A stretch of 64,000 nucleotides of DNA from Solobacterium sp. (GCA_017404505.1 JAFRCE010000017.1:20971-84970), one strand, 5' to 3'; shown: positions 16,379 through 24,948, counted from the first letter of the stretch. Notes: generated by a model not told the origin, from the sequence alone. Made by a program: numbers and translations.

Positions 16379-19012
16379 TTACTGTTCCGGCAGCGGCTGT
16401 TCGGCCGGCGGGGTTTCCTCGTCGTAAACCGGAACCAGTCTGGCGATCGGCATGCGAACACCGGTTGAGGCAAGGGTGCCGATACCGGCATAATAAGTGC
16501 CGAGGGAAACCAGATGCGGCAGGAATTCCGTGCTGATCCTGAGAACGTTGGTGGCGATCAGCAGTATGCCGCCGAGCAGAAGCAGGATCGAACCGGCAAA
16601 GCACCGGCGCGGCAGCGGGAAGGAACAGACGACCATATACAGAGCGCTGAGCAGATAGCCGAAGGCGAGCAGACGGTCAGCCTGGAAATTTCCTTCCAGG
16701 CCCATGGTGACACCGAAGGAAACGGCGGCCAGGATAATAAAGATCTTATACTGTTGCCAGTCCGGCTTTTCTACCTGGCAGTAGGCGTAGACCAGCAGGC
16801 CGTAACAGGACATATGGAAGATGGTGCCGATACGGAGGTTGACACGCGTCGTCACGTCTGCGATACACAGCGCCGCCAGGGAAATGACAATCATCATGTT
16901 CAGCTTTGTCTTATGATTCTTATAGCCGATCCAGGCAACCAGGACAGACAGAAGTCCGATCAGTCCCTTGAAAACCAGATGAATCAGCAGATCTTCCGGA
17001 TACAGGACGGCGAAGAATTCCTCGATGACGAAGAGTGAGAACATGAAGAAGAAGCAGAACAGTGGCAGAGAATGGAATTTCTCGTCCGGCTTGATCCAGC
17101 CGATCTTCTTCAGCCAGTTGAAACGGAAGCGGGTGACCAGCCAGACGATCTGGTACATCAGGATCGAAACGGCTATGATAACCGCCGCGATCACCAGCAT
17201 CATGATCGTGCGCCAGGTCAGGTTCAGCATATTGTGACGTTCCGCCGCGATGACGGTGGAAGTGTCGAGATATTCATCCGATTCGTAAATGATGACGGCG
17301 GAAGAATCTTCCGGTTTTGAAGAGAGAACCTGTCCGTCGGTTGTCAGCGTCATGGAAATGGTATCTTCATCATCCAGAAAATAGTAGTTTCTGATCGTGT
17401 GCTCCGGGGAGTGATGTCCGACCCGGTAGGCTGCGTTGGTCAGACCCATGAGAATGATTTCATCACTGTATGCCGTAACGTCCAGCTGATATTCTTTGTC
17501 GTTGGGAATCTGAGCGGTAATACCGTCATCTGACTGCAGCAGATAGACGTTCTGGTCAAGCGAGGAAGGATCGAGGTCATCGATCTTTTCGACCAGCTGA
17601 CCGTCCCGGTACAGTTCCACGGCCAGGCTGCCGTTCGAATGATCCAGGTATATGTATTGGAAGGTATCCTGCTCGGAGTAGAGATTTTCACCGCGGTCGG
17701 CCGAGAAGACCCACGAGATATACAGTTCCGGCGTATGCGCCTGGGCCATATTGGAAGACAGGGAAGCTTCCTTTTTCCATTTCCGCTGGGCGTTCCTGTT
17801 CGTGGCGGAATCGATCAGCAGATAAGTCATGTAGTTCAGCAGGGAATTCGCCTCGTGGCGGACGTCCTTGTCCATCAGCAGCGGTTCGGACGCGATGCTC
17901 AGAATACGGGCGAGAATATTGATCGGTGAACGGTCGGCCCAGAGATGGATCAGTTCATCCTGCAGGGCGAGGCGGTATGTCTTGGCATCCGGCACGATCT
18001 TCAGGAAGTAGTCCAGGATATTGCGGATATGCTTGTCCATATCCGGATTGACCCAGTAATCGATGCCGGTGATTTCCTTGTAGACGGCATTGGCTTTCAG
18101 ACGTTTCTCCTGAAAGTCGGAATCCGTTTCAAGGGAAGGCGTGGAATACGTCACACCGTAACGGTCATAGCCCCAGTCCGCGAAAGGAACCAGCGGCACC
18201 GGATCGGTCTTGCCGACGATGTTGTAGATATTCTGATACTGTCCGCTTTTCGGATCACGGGTGGTCCGCGGCGTCGCGAAGGTATAGGCGAAGACGTTGC
18301 TTTCACCAAGCAGATCGGAATCGCTCAGCCATGCGGCGGTAATATTGGAAACGGCAGCCGCCCGGGAGAAGCCGGTGATCCAGACTTTGATCGGTCCGGA
18401 AAGGTGATGGCTGGAAATATAACCGAACACCCGGTCATAGATCAGCCGGGAAGAACGCTGGAATCCATCATGCAGTTCTTCGTTTTCGTAATCGTCACCG
18501 AGAATGCTGAAATTGGATTCCCATTCATCAAGATACCCCTGGCCGCAGACGCCGATGGCGATCAGTTCAAAGGCATCGTCACCTTCACCGATCTTCTGAT
18601 GGCCCATGACAGTGGAAACCGTGTAAATGCTCGGATTCTTGTCATAATCGTCACTCTGCATCTCAACGAAGCCGGCCTGATCCAGAAAGGAAATGGCACT
18701 GGCGTCAGCCGAGCGGTTCGGATCGGAATACTTATTGCTGGGCCGGAAGGAAGCCACCGCGAAACCGAGCGACAGCTTGGCCAGATCATGGTTGTAGATA
18801 TGGGCGTCCGCATCGAACCATCTCGCGTTGAAAGGCACCTTCAGGGTATTGTCATGCTGGGAGGTCATGACGTAATAGGTCGCATTCAGTTCAATTGTGC
18901 CGTCCTCATATTCATTTTCATCCGCTTTGACGCGAAGCACGGATGTCATCAGCATCAGCATGCAGAAAAAAAATATGGACAGTTGTCTAATCATTTTCTT
19001 CATAATAATCAT
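16379..19012 (-). CDS. Secreted lipase-like hydrolase fused to a multi-pass membrane domain
   Basis: The 877-residue protein begins with a hydrophobic signal (MIRQLSIFFFCMLMLMTSVL). Its N-terminal half looks like a class 3 lipase-type alpha/beta hydrolase: the nucleophile elbow reads TGFSRAAAVSN (Ser216), a G-x-S-x-A variant, followed by FATPRTT and a later acidic segment. A beta-rich middle region follows. From about residue 600 to 860 there are roughly eight hydrophobic helices. The hydrolase would face outside, tethered to an integral membrane module. The substrate is unknown. It begins 12 nt after the YolD stop. Confidence 0.7.
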   Translation of the reverse strand: MIIMKKMIRQLSIFFFCMLMLMTSVLRVKADENEYEDGTIELNATYYVMTSQHDNTLKVPFNARWFDADAHIYNHDLAKLSLGFAVASFRPSNKYSDPNRSADASAISFLDQAGFVEMQSDDYDKNPSIYTVSTVMGHQKIGEGDDAFELIAIGVCGQGYLDEWESNFSILGDDYENEELHDGFQRSSRLIYDRVFGYISSHHLSGPIKVWITGFSRAAAVSNITAAWLSDSDLLGESNVFAYTFATPRTTRDPKSGQYQNIYNIVGKTDPVPLVPFADWGYDRYGVTYSTPSLETDSDFQEKRLKANAVYKEITGIDYWVNPDMDKHIRNILDYFLKIVPDAKTYRLALQDELIHLWADRSPINILARILSIASEPLLMDKDVRHEANSLLNYMTYLLIDSATNRNAQRKWKKEASLSSNMAQAHTPELYISWVFSADRGENLYSEQDTFQYIYLDHSNGSLAVELYRDGQLVEKIDDLDPSSLDQNVYLLQSDDGITAQIPNDKEYQLDVTAYSDEIILMGLTNAAYRVGHHSPEHTIRNYYFLDDEDTISMTLTTDGQVLSSKPEDSSAVIIYESDEYLDTSTVIAAERHNMLNLTWRTIMMLVIAAVIIAVSILMYQIVWLVTRFRFNWLKKIGWIKPDEKFHSLPLFCFFFMFSLFVIEEFFAVLYPEDLLIHLVFKGLIGLLSVLVAWIGYKNHKTKLNMMIVISLAALCIADVTTRVNLRIGTIFHMSCYGLLVYAYCQVEKPDWQQYKIFIILAAVSFGVTMGLEGNFQADRLLAFGYLLSALYMVVCSFPLPRRCFAGSILLLLGGILLIATNVLRISTEFLPHLVSLGTYYAGIGTLASTGVRMPIARLVPVYDEETPPAEQPLPEQ

Positions 19013-19024
19013 TCTAACAGCATT

Positions 19025-19459
19025 CTATTCAAATGGTTCAGTTTTCCGAGATCCAATTTGCAGATCGGCAATGTCGTCGAGGGAAATCTTCTGGCCATCG
19101 CCGGTGATCAGGAGGCGATGGATGAGATCCAGCCGCCGGATCCGGACGGTTTCCGTCAGATAGCGGCCGCCACTTTTCTTTTCGTCCGCCACGAAGCGGG
19201 TCAGTGTCACTTCCGGCCGCTCTTTGATATGCGGCATGAGAAGGGCGAATTTCTGATTCAGCTGGGCCAGTTCCTCTTCGCTCAGCACCGTTTTTTCGTC
19301 GGTCAGCCGGGCGGTTTCCTTCACCGCGTCATCGTAGCCGCTCAGGGCGGCGAAAGGTGAGAACTGAGCTGCCCGCTCGAGCAGGCTCATGCGGGGATGG
19401 GAAGCGGATTCCGGATGCGGCAGGGCAATGATATCGTCATATTCATGTATGTCTTTCAT
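19025..19459 (-). CDS. YolD-like protein
   Basis: The 144-residue protein carries the YolD-like signature MSLLERAAQFSPFAALSGYD. YolD proteins are almost always encoded beside Y-family polymerases of the UvrX/UvrM kind and are thought to modulate them during DNA damage. Here the gene overlaps the polymerase stop by 4 nt, consistent with that partnership. Confidence 0.88.
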   Translation of the reverse strand: MKDIHEYDDIIALPHPESASHPRMSLLERAAQFSPFAALSGYDDAVKETARLTDEKTVLSEEELAQLNQKFALLMPHIKERPEVTLTRFVADEKKSGGRYLTETVRIRRLDLIHRLLITGDGQKISLDDIADLQIGSRKTEPFE

Positions 19460-20940
19460 CCCTTATGCCCTCCGATCTGCATGTTTCTTTCCTTGCCGGT
19501 GGCGCCGTCTTCCAGACTGGTGCCTTTCAGCACGGCGTTCTTGCCGAACTTCTGACGGATGCCGACCATCGCCTGCTGGATCTTTTCGTCTTTCGCGAGT
19601 TCCTTTTCTTCCTCTTCATGCGATACGGCCGGTGTCTGGAACAGATCAAACTGCTCGATGACCGTCTGGTTTTTCACGCTGCCTTTTGGACGGACATTGC
19701 CAAGGTTCAGATAGAAGCGGCGGACCATCAGTGACGGATCCACGTGCTCGTCATAGATCTTCAGAAAAGCGTCCGTGATGAGACGGGAGCTGTCCGTATA
19801 ACGGGTCAGGCGCACGTTTCCGGAAGCGGCTTTCGGCATGCGGCGGCCATACCAGTCACTGGCATAGTCACCGTGATAATTCTCGATGCCGACGGTGCCG
19901 TCATAGCCGACGCTCATCGCCACGGCATTGCATACCAGGCCTTTTTCCGTCATCTGCAGACAGAGACTGTCAGCCATTTCCCGGACGATGATCCTGCCTT
20001 TTTCAAAAGGATAGGGACCGGCCAGCACCTGACCGTTTGTCAGCGAATGGTTTTCCGGAACATAGGCTTTGATGGCTTCCATGGTACAGGGTTCATATCC
20101 CCATGCGTGATCGATGATCAGTTCGGCATTGACGCCGAATTCTTTGTACAGCAGGTCTTCTTTCCGCAGTGAAAAACGGGCCAGATCACCCATGGTCCGG
20201 ATGCCGTATTGATCGAGCCGGCGGGCAATGCCTTTGCCGATGCGCCAGAAATCGGTCAGCGGCTGATGGTTCCACAGTTGCCGGCGGTAACTCATCTCGT
20301 CCAGTTCGGCGATGCGCACGCCGTCCTGATCGGCCGGAATATGCTTGGCCACGATATCCATGGCGACTTTGGCGAGATACAGATTGGTGCCGATACCGGT
20401 GGTGGCGGTGATGCCGGTCGTGCTGAGAACGTCGCGGATCATGGTCATCGCCAGCTGATGACCGCTCATCCGGTAAGTCTTCAGATATTTTGTCGCATCG
20501 ATGAACACTTCGTCGATGGAATAGACATGGATGTCTTCCGGAGCGATGTATTTCAGATAGATCTGATAGATCTTCGTGCTGTAGTCCATATAAAAAGCCA
20601 TCCGCGGCACGGCTGTGACATAGCTCAGGGCAAGATCCCGGTTCTTTTTCAGATCCGGATCATGAAAGGAACTGCCGTTCAGTCTGCCCCGGGAAGAATT
20701 CCTCTGCCGCTGCTGATTGATCTCCTTGACTTTTTGTTCCACCTCGAAAAGACGCGGCCGGCCGCTGATGCCGTAAGCTTTCAGGGAAGGGGATACGGCC
20801 AGACAGATCGTCTTGCTGGAACGGCTCTCGTCGGCGACTACCAGATTGGTCGTCAAAGGATCCAGATGACGCTCCACGCATTCCACCGAAGCGTAAAAGG
20901 ATTTCAGATCGATCGCGATGTAAGTGCGCTGTTCATTCAT
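19456..20940 (-). CDS. Y-family DNA polymerase (UvrX/ImpB type)
   Basis: The 494-residue protein has the Y-family palm motifs: AIDLKSFYASVE at the N-terminus (first metal Asp) and YSIDEVFIDAT (the SIDE catalytic motif). Little-finger and thumb regions follow. It would carry out error-prone translesion synthesis. The C-terminal 60 residues are charged and may bind partners such as the sliding clamp. I looked for a LexA-type GAAC-N4-GTTC box in the 100 bp upstream and saw none. YolD is co-transcribed. Confidence 0.93.
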   Translation of the reverse strand: MNEQRTYIAIDLKSFYASVECVERHLDPLTTNLVVADESRSSKTICLAVSPSLKAYGISGRPRLFEVEQKVKEINQQRQRNSSRGRLNGSSFHDPDLKKNRDLALSYVTAVPRMAFYMDYSTKIYQIYLKYIAPEDIHVYSIDEVFIDATKYLKTYRMSGHQLAMTMIRDVLSTTGITATTGIGTNLYLAKVAMDIVAKHIPADQDGVRIAELDEMSYRRQLWNHQPLTDFWRIGKGIARRLDQYGIRTMGDLARFSLRKEDLLYKEFGVNAELIIDHAWGYEPCTMEAIKAYVPENHSLTNGQVLAGPYPFEKGRIIVREMADSLCLQMTEKGLVCNAVAMSVGYDGTVGIENYHGDYASDWYGRRMPKAASGNVRLTRYTDSSRLITDAFLKIYDEHVDPSLMVRRFYLNLGNVRPKGSVKNQTVIEQFDLFQTPAVSHEEEEKELAKDEKIQQAMVGIRQKFGKNAVLKGTSLEDGATGKERNMQIGGHKG

Positions 20941-21045
20941 GCAGTAATACTCTCAAGCCAAGTATAGCAGATTAAAAGGTATTCAAAAGAAACGGTATCT
21001 GTGGTTTAATGGAATGCTGTACGTAGTGCAGCAGGAGGAACAGAA

Positions 21046-21507
21046 ATGAAAAAGTTAACAGCATTGCTTACCGCCGTTCTTCTGACTTTCAGTCTGACGG
21101 CATGTAAAACGGATACAGCGGCAGCTCCAGCTGCTGATGACGGCCAGAATCCCGTCATGAATTTCGTCGGTGTCTATGAATGCGAGAGGGCATCCATCCT
21201 GGTCGAAGCCAAAGGCCAGAACGAAGCGGCATTCACCGTCAACTGGGGCAGCAGCGCATCGGAAAACACCGAATGGACAATGAGCGGCACCTTTGACGAA
21301 GAAGGTCTTTACGTATACTATTCCGACTGTGTCCGCCGTGATCTTGTCTACAACGAAGACGGCAGTATCAAGGAAGAAACGAAAGTCTATACCGGTGGTA
21401 AGGGTTCCATCATCTTCAAGGATGACGGCGCTCTGACTCTGACCTGGGACGATCAGGCGGAGCACGCGGCCGACGGCATGACGTTCACGTATCTTCTCAA
21501 CAACTGA
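21046..21507 (+). CDS. Small lipoprotein of unknown function
   Basis: The 153-residue protein has a signal peptide ending in lipobox LTAC (Cys20), then an Ala/Pro-rich linker and a compact beta-rich domain of about 110 residues with alternating YVYYSDC and LTLTWDD strands. This lipocalin-like pattern is seen in many Bacillota lipoproteins; no specific function is recognised. A GCAGGAGG site fixes the start and a strong terminator follows. Confidence 0.75.
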   Translation: MKKLTALLTAVLLTFSLTACKTDTAAAPAADDGQNPVMNFVGVYECERASILVEAKGQNEAAFTVNWGSSASENTEWTMSGTFDEEGLYVYYSDCVRRDLVYNEDGSIKEETKVYTGGKGSIIFKDDGALTLTWDDQAEHAADGMTFTYLLNN

Positions 21508-21535
21508 GCACTCTGTCACAGAGGGCATCCGAATG

Positions 21536-21558
21536 AAAATGACCGCGCGGTCATTTTT
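21536..21558 (+). terminator. Intrinsic terminator
   Basis: AAAATGACC/GGTCATTTT with a GCGC loop is followed by T-rich sequence, after the small lipoprotein gene. Confidence 0.9.
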
Positions 21559-21863
21559 CTTTTTTCGTTACTGTTCGGACTCCGGCGATACCGGGAATTG
21601 AAGAAATGCAGTGAACACAGCCACTCTCTGTGGAAGTTCACTCGTTTTTTATGATTCTTCTTTCGGCCGCACTCCGACGACAGGCGCCGCTGAGGTCTTT
21701 GTGCTGGCTTCTCACGTCTGTATATGGTTTTTCCATACCGGCTTTTAACACTGGCTGTATGGCTTCACAAAGAAGATCGCTCATCATCCCTGCGTGCATA
21801 TACTTGTGGATTAATTGAACGATTTCGTACAATAATTAGTATAGAAAAAGAGAAGGGATAATT
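21559..21863. other. Intergenic region with hairpin and possible gene remnant
   Basis: No convincing gene lies here. At 21610-21642 a terminator-like hairpin (AGTGAAC...GTTCACT enclosing CACAG/CTGTG) is followed by a T-run. On the minus strand, 21638-21832 encodes 64 residues starting MYEIVQLIHKYMHAG, which faintly recall group II intron reverse transcriptases but lack any catalytic motif. The last 60 bp hold the promoter of the zinc-ribbon gene. Confidence 0.4.
21804..21833 (+). promoter_or_regulatory. Promoter of the zinc-ribbon gene
   Basis: TTGTGG (21804-21809) and TACAAT (21828-21833) are spaced 18 bp apart, about 30 nt upstream of the ATG at 21864. Confidence 0.5.
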
Positions 21864-22103
21864 ATGGAAGACAAAAATAAAGTTCTTTCGCAGGAAGAAG
21901 AGGAAAAGGTTTCCGGCGGCGATTTTGATATAAATAATCCCAACCCGATCCTCAAAGTATTCTGCCACAACTGCGGTTCAGACAATCTTACCAAGGGTAT
22001 GAAATTTGATTCCTATGGCAGAAAAATATACACGTATCGCTGCAATAACTGCGGCAAGCAATGGGAGAGCCTTCCCATGCCGATGAAGCCGGATCAGATT
22101 TAA
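21864..22103 (+). CDS. Zinc-ribbon protein with double-glycine leader-like N-terminus
   Basis: The 79-residue protein starts with an acidic segment ending LSQEEEEKVSGG (residues 8-19), the pattern of double-glycine leader peptides that guide bacteriocins and other small peptides to C39-peptidase transporters. The rest has two Cys pairs (CHNCG and CNNCG) that should form a zinc ribbon. No C39 transporter or modifying enzyme lies nearby. It may be a secreted or modified peptide, or a cytoplasmic zinc-ribbon protein whose N-terminus merely resembles a leader. An AGAAGGG site and a terminator delimit it. Confidence 0.65.
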   Translation: MEDKNKVLSQEEEEKVSGGDFDINNPNPILKVFCHNCGSDNLTKGMKFDSYGRKIYTYRCNNCGKQWESLPMPMKPDQI

Positions 22104-22132
22104 TTCACTGTACTGCTGACGCAGGAATGCGG

Positions 22133-22162
22133 AACAGCCTCAGTTCTGGGGCTGTTTTTTTA
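22133..22162 (+). terminator. Intrinsic terminator
   Basis: AACAGCC/GGCTGTT with a 10-nt loop is followed by TTTTTTT, after the zinc-ribbon gene. The remaining 200 bp to the HD gene hold only short imperfect hairpins. Confidence 0.8.
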
Positions 22163-22385
22163 TTCTGACAAATCAGAAGAAAAGAAAACCTACTTCCCGG
22201 AATGAGGAAGAAGAGCTTCTTCGGAAGGGTCAGCATGGATTACCCCCTCAATTGCATACTGTCCGGCGTATTTGTGAGACAGGTATTACAGACTGAGTTA
22301 TCGTCATGGTCTGAAATGTAACTCTTTTTCTGCCGATCCTTTTGCGCAGTGCATTTTTTTGCCGTAACAGGGTATGATAATTATG

Positions 22386-23300
22386 ATGACAATGCCAACT
22401 TTTTACATGCCGGTCGCTCTCTGTGAGGACGATCAAGAAAACATCACAGAAGAACTGCGGGCCGGCGGCGCGGCTGTTTTCAAACTGGCGCAATACGAGA
22501 AACAGATTACCTTCACAGACGACGAAAACCGGATCCGGGAAACGGCCCGCAAAAACATCACCCAGGACATCCGGCAGGCTCTCAAGGCGGGAAAGGACGC
22601 GGTCTTTGTGGGACCGGCTCTTTCCGCCTCGATGCGGAAAGACATTCTTGATCGGATCGGTCTGCCGGCGAAGACCTGCTGCATCCTGACAGCCAGACAG
22701 TATGCGAACTGTCTCACGTTCAATGCCAGCAGGAACGATCTGCGGCCGGAAAAAGAGATGAAGAAACGGTATCACCGGATCGACATCCCGCACAGTCATG
22801 AAGGCTGGGACGAGATCCGCATCGTCTATCCGGACCGCGACCAATACAGCCTCGGTGATCCGTTTGCCTTCGCGGAAAAACTGATGGATTTCCGGCAGGA
22901 TAATCCTCATCATCTGGAAACACTCGGCGAGCATCTGCGGATGACCTATGACAATCTCAAAGGCGAAGCGGAGCTGCTGCGCCTGGCCGGTCTTATGCAT
23001 GATTTCGGCAAAGTCAGCACCAAGGACTTTCATAACGGCCGCGGTGAGCCAACGGAAATCGCTCATTACTACAACCACGAGCATACCGGTGCCTATGATT
23101 CGCTGTTCTTTGATACCGCCGGATACGATCCGCTCCATCTCGCATTTCTGATCAACTATCATATGTTACCGCATGACTGGCGGCGGAATCACAGCGAAAA
23201 AGGGCTAAAGAAGAAGGAAAAACTCTGGGGAAAAGAACTGCTCGATGAGGTAATGCGTCTGGCCGAAGCGGATGACAGAGCCAAACGAAACAATGACTGA
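22386..23300 (+). CDS. HD-domain phosphohydrolase with degenerate kinase-like N-terminus
   Basis: The protein is about 304 residues. Its C-terminal half is an HD domain: LAGLMHDFGK holds the His-Asp pair, and HYYNHEHTGAY adds a later His. The N-terminal 120 residues align in layout with the AAA_33/polynucleotide-kinase-like domain often fused to HD, but the P-loop position reads PVALCEDDQENI and lacks a Walker A. A second segment, KAGKDAVFVGPALSASMRKD, lacks the usual Asp. It is therefore probably a nucleotide or nucleic-acid phosphohydrolase with a dead kinase domain. The start is uncertain: a TATGATAAT element overlaps ATG 22374, so 22386 or 22392 is likelier. Confidence 0.7.
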   Translation: MTMPTFYMPVALCEDDQENITEELRAGGAAVFKLAQYEKQITFTDDENRIRETARKNITQDIRQALKAGKDAVFVGPALSASMRKDILDRIGLPAKTCCILTARQYANCLTFNASRNDLRPEKEMKKRYHRIDIPHSHEGWDEIRIVYPDRDQYSLGDPFAFAEKLMDFRQDNPHHLETLGEHLRMTYDNLKGEAELLRLAGLMHDFGKVSTKDFHNGRGEPTEIAHYYNHEHTGAYDSLFFDTAGYDPLHLAFLINYHMLPHDWRRNHSEKGLKKKEKLWGKELLDEVMRLAEADDRAKRNND

Positions 23301-23311
23301 GTGAGGGAACG

Positions 23312-23506
23312 ATGGGACTGTTTAAAAAGAAAAACACAACCGGGCAGATTTCTTCCGATGCCCGCTGCAGCCAGTGCCGCAGGCGCATCCGGAAGGGTGA
23401 GCGTTACTGCGTCCTGGACGGCCGGCTGTACTGTGAAAAATGCGGCCGGAAAAAAAGAGAGTGGGAAGCGATCGAATTCGCTCTGATCATGGAGGATGAC
23501 GAATGA
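23312..23506 (+). CDS. Small zinc-ribbon protein
   Basis: The 64-residue protein has CSQCRRRIRKGERYC followed by CEKCGRKK, a LIM- or treble-clef-like four-Cys site, on a basic background. It is preceded by GTGAGG and overlaps the next gene by 4 nt (ATGA). Its place between two HD hydrolases suggests a small nucleic-acid or protein-binding accessory (inference). Confidence 0.7.
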   Translation: MGLFKKKNTTGQISSDARCSQCRRRIRKGERYCVLDGRLYCEKCGRKKREWEAIEFALIMEDDE

Positions 23507-23943
23507 TCTACACGGATATGACAAAAAAGGCGATCAGTCTGATGTATGAAGCCCACCGGGGACAGATGGACAAAGGCGGCTTCCCGTACTGCTTCCATCC
23601 GTTTCATGTCGCGGAAAGCATGGAAGATGAGATTTCCTGCACCTGCGCTTTGCTGCATGACGTCGTGGAAGACACGGATTACACTCTGCAGGATCTTGCT
23701 GAAATGGGCTTTCCGGAAGAAGTGACGGACGTACTGAAACTGCTGACGCATCAGGACGGTGTTCCGTATATGGATTACGTGAAGAACCTGTCCGTCAGCC
23801 CCGTTGCCCGCCGCGTCAAACTGTCTGACTTAAGACATAATTCCGACCTCAGCCGGCTCAGTCACGTCACGGAAGAGGACCTGCAGAGGATCGAAAAATA
23901 CAGAGAAGCGATCGCTTTTCTGGAAAGCGTGAACGAATCCTGA
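23503..23943 (+). CDS. Single-domain HD hydrolase, RelA/SpoT (alarmone hydrolase) type
   Basis: The 146-residue protein has the metal-dependent HD layout of SpoT/Mesh1-like (p)ppGpp hydrolases: His18, His32, the HDVVEDT box (His52-Asp53, Glu56-Asp57) and a later VKLSDLRHN (Asp109) that corresponds to KLADRLHN. There is no synthetase domain, so it may be a small alarmone hydrolase that removes 3'-pyrophosphate from (p)ppGpp or related nucleotides. It is translationally coupled to the zinc-ribbon gene. Confidence 0.8.
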   Translation: MIYTDMTKKAISLMYEAHRGQMDKGGFPYCFHPFHVAESMEDEISCTCALLHDVVEDTDYTLQDLAEMGFPEEVTDVLKLLTHQDGVPYMDYVKNLSVSPVARRVKLSDLRHNSDLSRLSHVTEEDLQRIEKYREAIAFLESVNES

Positions 23944-23992
23944 AACATCGTTATCTGTAAGGGTGTTTCAGAAGCAAACCGGAAATGAGTTG

Positions 23993-24001
23993 TGCTATAA
24001 T
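23993..24001 (+). promoter_or_regulatory. Extended -10 promoter
   Basis: TGCTATAAT, a perfect extended -10 element, lies 29 nt upstream of the GTG start at 24031. Confidence 0.65.
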
Positions 24002-24030
24002 AAATTCAGATTCAAACGGGAGGATATCTC

Positions 24031-24840
24031 GTGGAACGTTTAAAGAATAATGCGGATTTGATCTTCATCGTTATTTTACTGATACTCGGACTGGCATCTG
24101 CTTTTTTCGCAGCCGGTTATTTTACATCGCCGGAGTTCACGGAAGGGACGCTTGCCTATCTGAATCAGAAACGCAACACGGTCATGGAGATCACCGCCGC
24201 TTCCACCGCAGCTTCCGCCGCCATATCACTGATTCCCGGTGACGCCGGTTCGGCGATCGCCGACAAGCTGGCGGATCTCAGCATGTACGCGCTGCTGGTG
24301 CTCTGTGCGATCTTCCTGGAAAAATACCTGGTGACGATAACCGGCAGTCTGGCTTTCAGGATCCTGATTCCGGCCGGCTGTCTGCTGGGCATTCTCTACT
24401 GCGCCAAATTCAAGAAACCGGTTTTGCGGCAGATGGCTGTCAAAGTCGCGGCGCTCGGTCTGGTGCTGTTCATGGTCGTTCCGGTCAGTGTGCAGACTTC
24501 CAAAAGCATCGAAGAAACATATCATGATTCCATCGAAATGACGATCGATCAGGCGAAGGAAAGTTCGGAACAGGTTGAAAACAACGCCAAGACCGAATCC
24601 GCCTGGGACTCTTTCGTGAATACGATCACCGGCGGCGTCTCAAGCGTTCTGTCCGGTTTCGAGAATGTCCTCAACAACTTCATCGAAGCGCTGGCCGTCA
24701 TGATCGTGACATCGTTCCTGATCCCGATCATCGTCCTGATGTTCTTCTGGTGGGCGGTCAAAATGATCTTCCAGGCCGTGCCTGAGCCGATACGGGCTCA
24801 GCTGCCGGCACCGCCGCCTTCCTTCAAGAGTAAACAATAA
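24031..24840 (+). CDS. Multi-pass membrane protein of unknown function
   Basis: The 269-residue protein starts at GTG behind a GGGAGG site. Helices are visible at about residues 10-30, 85-100, 108-128 and 136-152, followed by an acidic, Gln/Glu-rich amphipathic region (about 160-215) that may be extracytoplasmic. A last helix lies near 228-250, with a Pro-rich C-terminal tail. No family was recognised. It is flanked by its own extended -10 promoter and a strong terminator, so it is likely monocistronic. Confidence 0.7.
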   Translation: MERLKNNADLIFIVILLILGLASAFFAAGYFTSPEFTEGTLAYLNQKRNTVMEITAASTAASAAISLIPGDAGSAIADKLADLSMYALLVLCAIFLEKYLVTITGSLAFRILIPAGCLLGILYCAKFKKPVLRQMAVKVAALGLVLFMVVPVSVQTSKSIEETYHDSIEMTIDQAKESSEQVENNAKTESAWDSFVNTITGGVSSVLSGFENVLNNFIEALAVMIVTSFLIPIIVLMFFWWAVKMIFQAVPEPIRAQLPAPPPSFKSKQ

Positions 24841-24870
24841 GTTCTTTCATATTTTCCTTTCTTTGCTTTT

Positions 24871-24908
24871 GCCGGCACGCTGATACCCCAGCGTGCCGGC
24901 GCTTTTTT
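24871..24908 (+). terminator. Strong intrinsic terminator
   Basis: A 12-bp stem GCCGGCACGCTG/CAGCGTGCCGGC is followed by GCTTTTTT. Confidence 0.92.
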
Positions 24909-24913
24909 CCTGG

Positions 24914-24942
24914 TTGCTGAATGCCGTTTTGGATGACAGAAT
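24914..24942 (+). promoter_or_regulatory. Predicted leaderless promoter for VanY-like gene 1
   Basis: TTGCTG (24914-24919) and CAGAAT (24937-24942) are spaced 17 bp apart. Six bases separate the -10 from ATG 24949, which has no ribosome binding site. Confidence 0.45.
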
Positions 24943-24948
24943 TACAGT

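Noticed and set aside
17945..19360. 471-codon open frame on the plus strand, opposite the lipase/membrane fusion gene and YolD
   Set aside because: It lies wholly antisense to two well-supported genes, has no recognisable domain or ribosome binding site, and reflects codon bias of the minus-strand genes.
20940..21045. Possible LexA/SOS box for the Y-family polymerase
   Set aside because: No GAAC-N4-GTTC or similar box is present upstream of the polymerase start.
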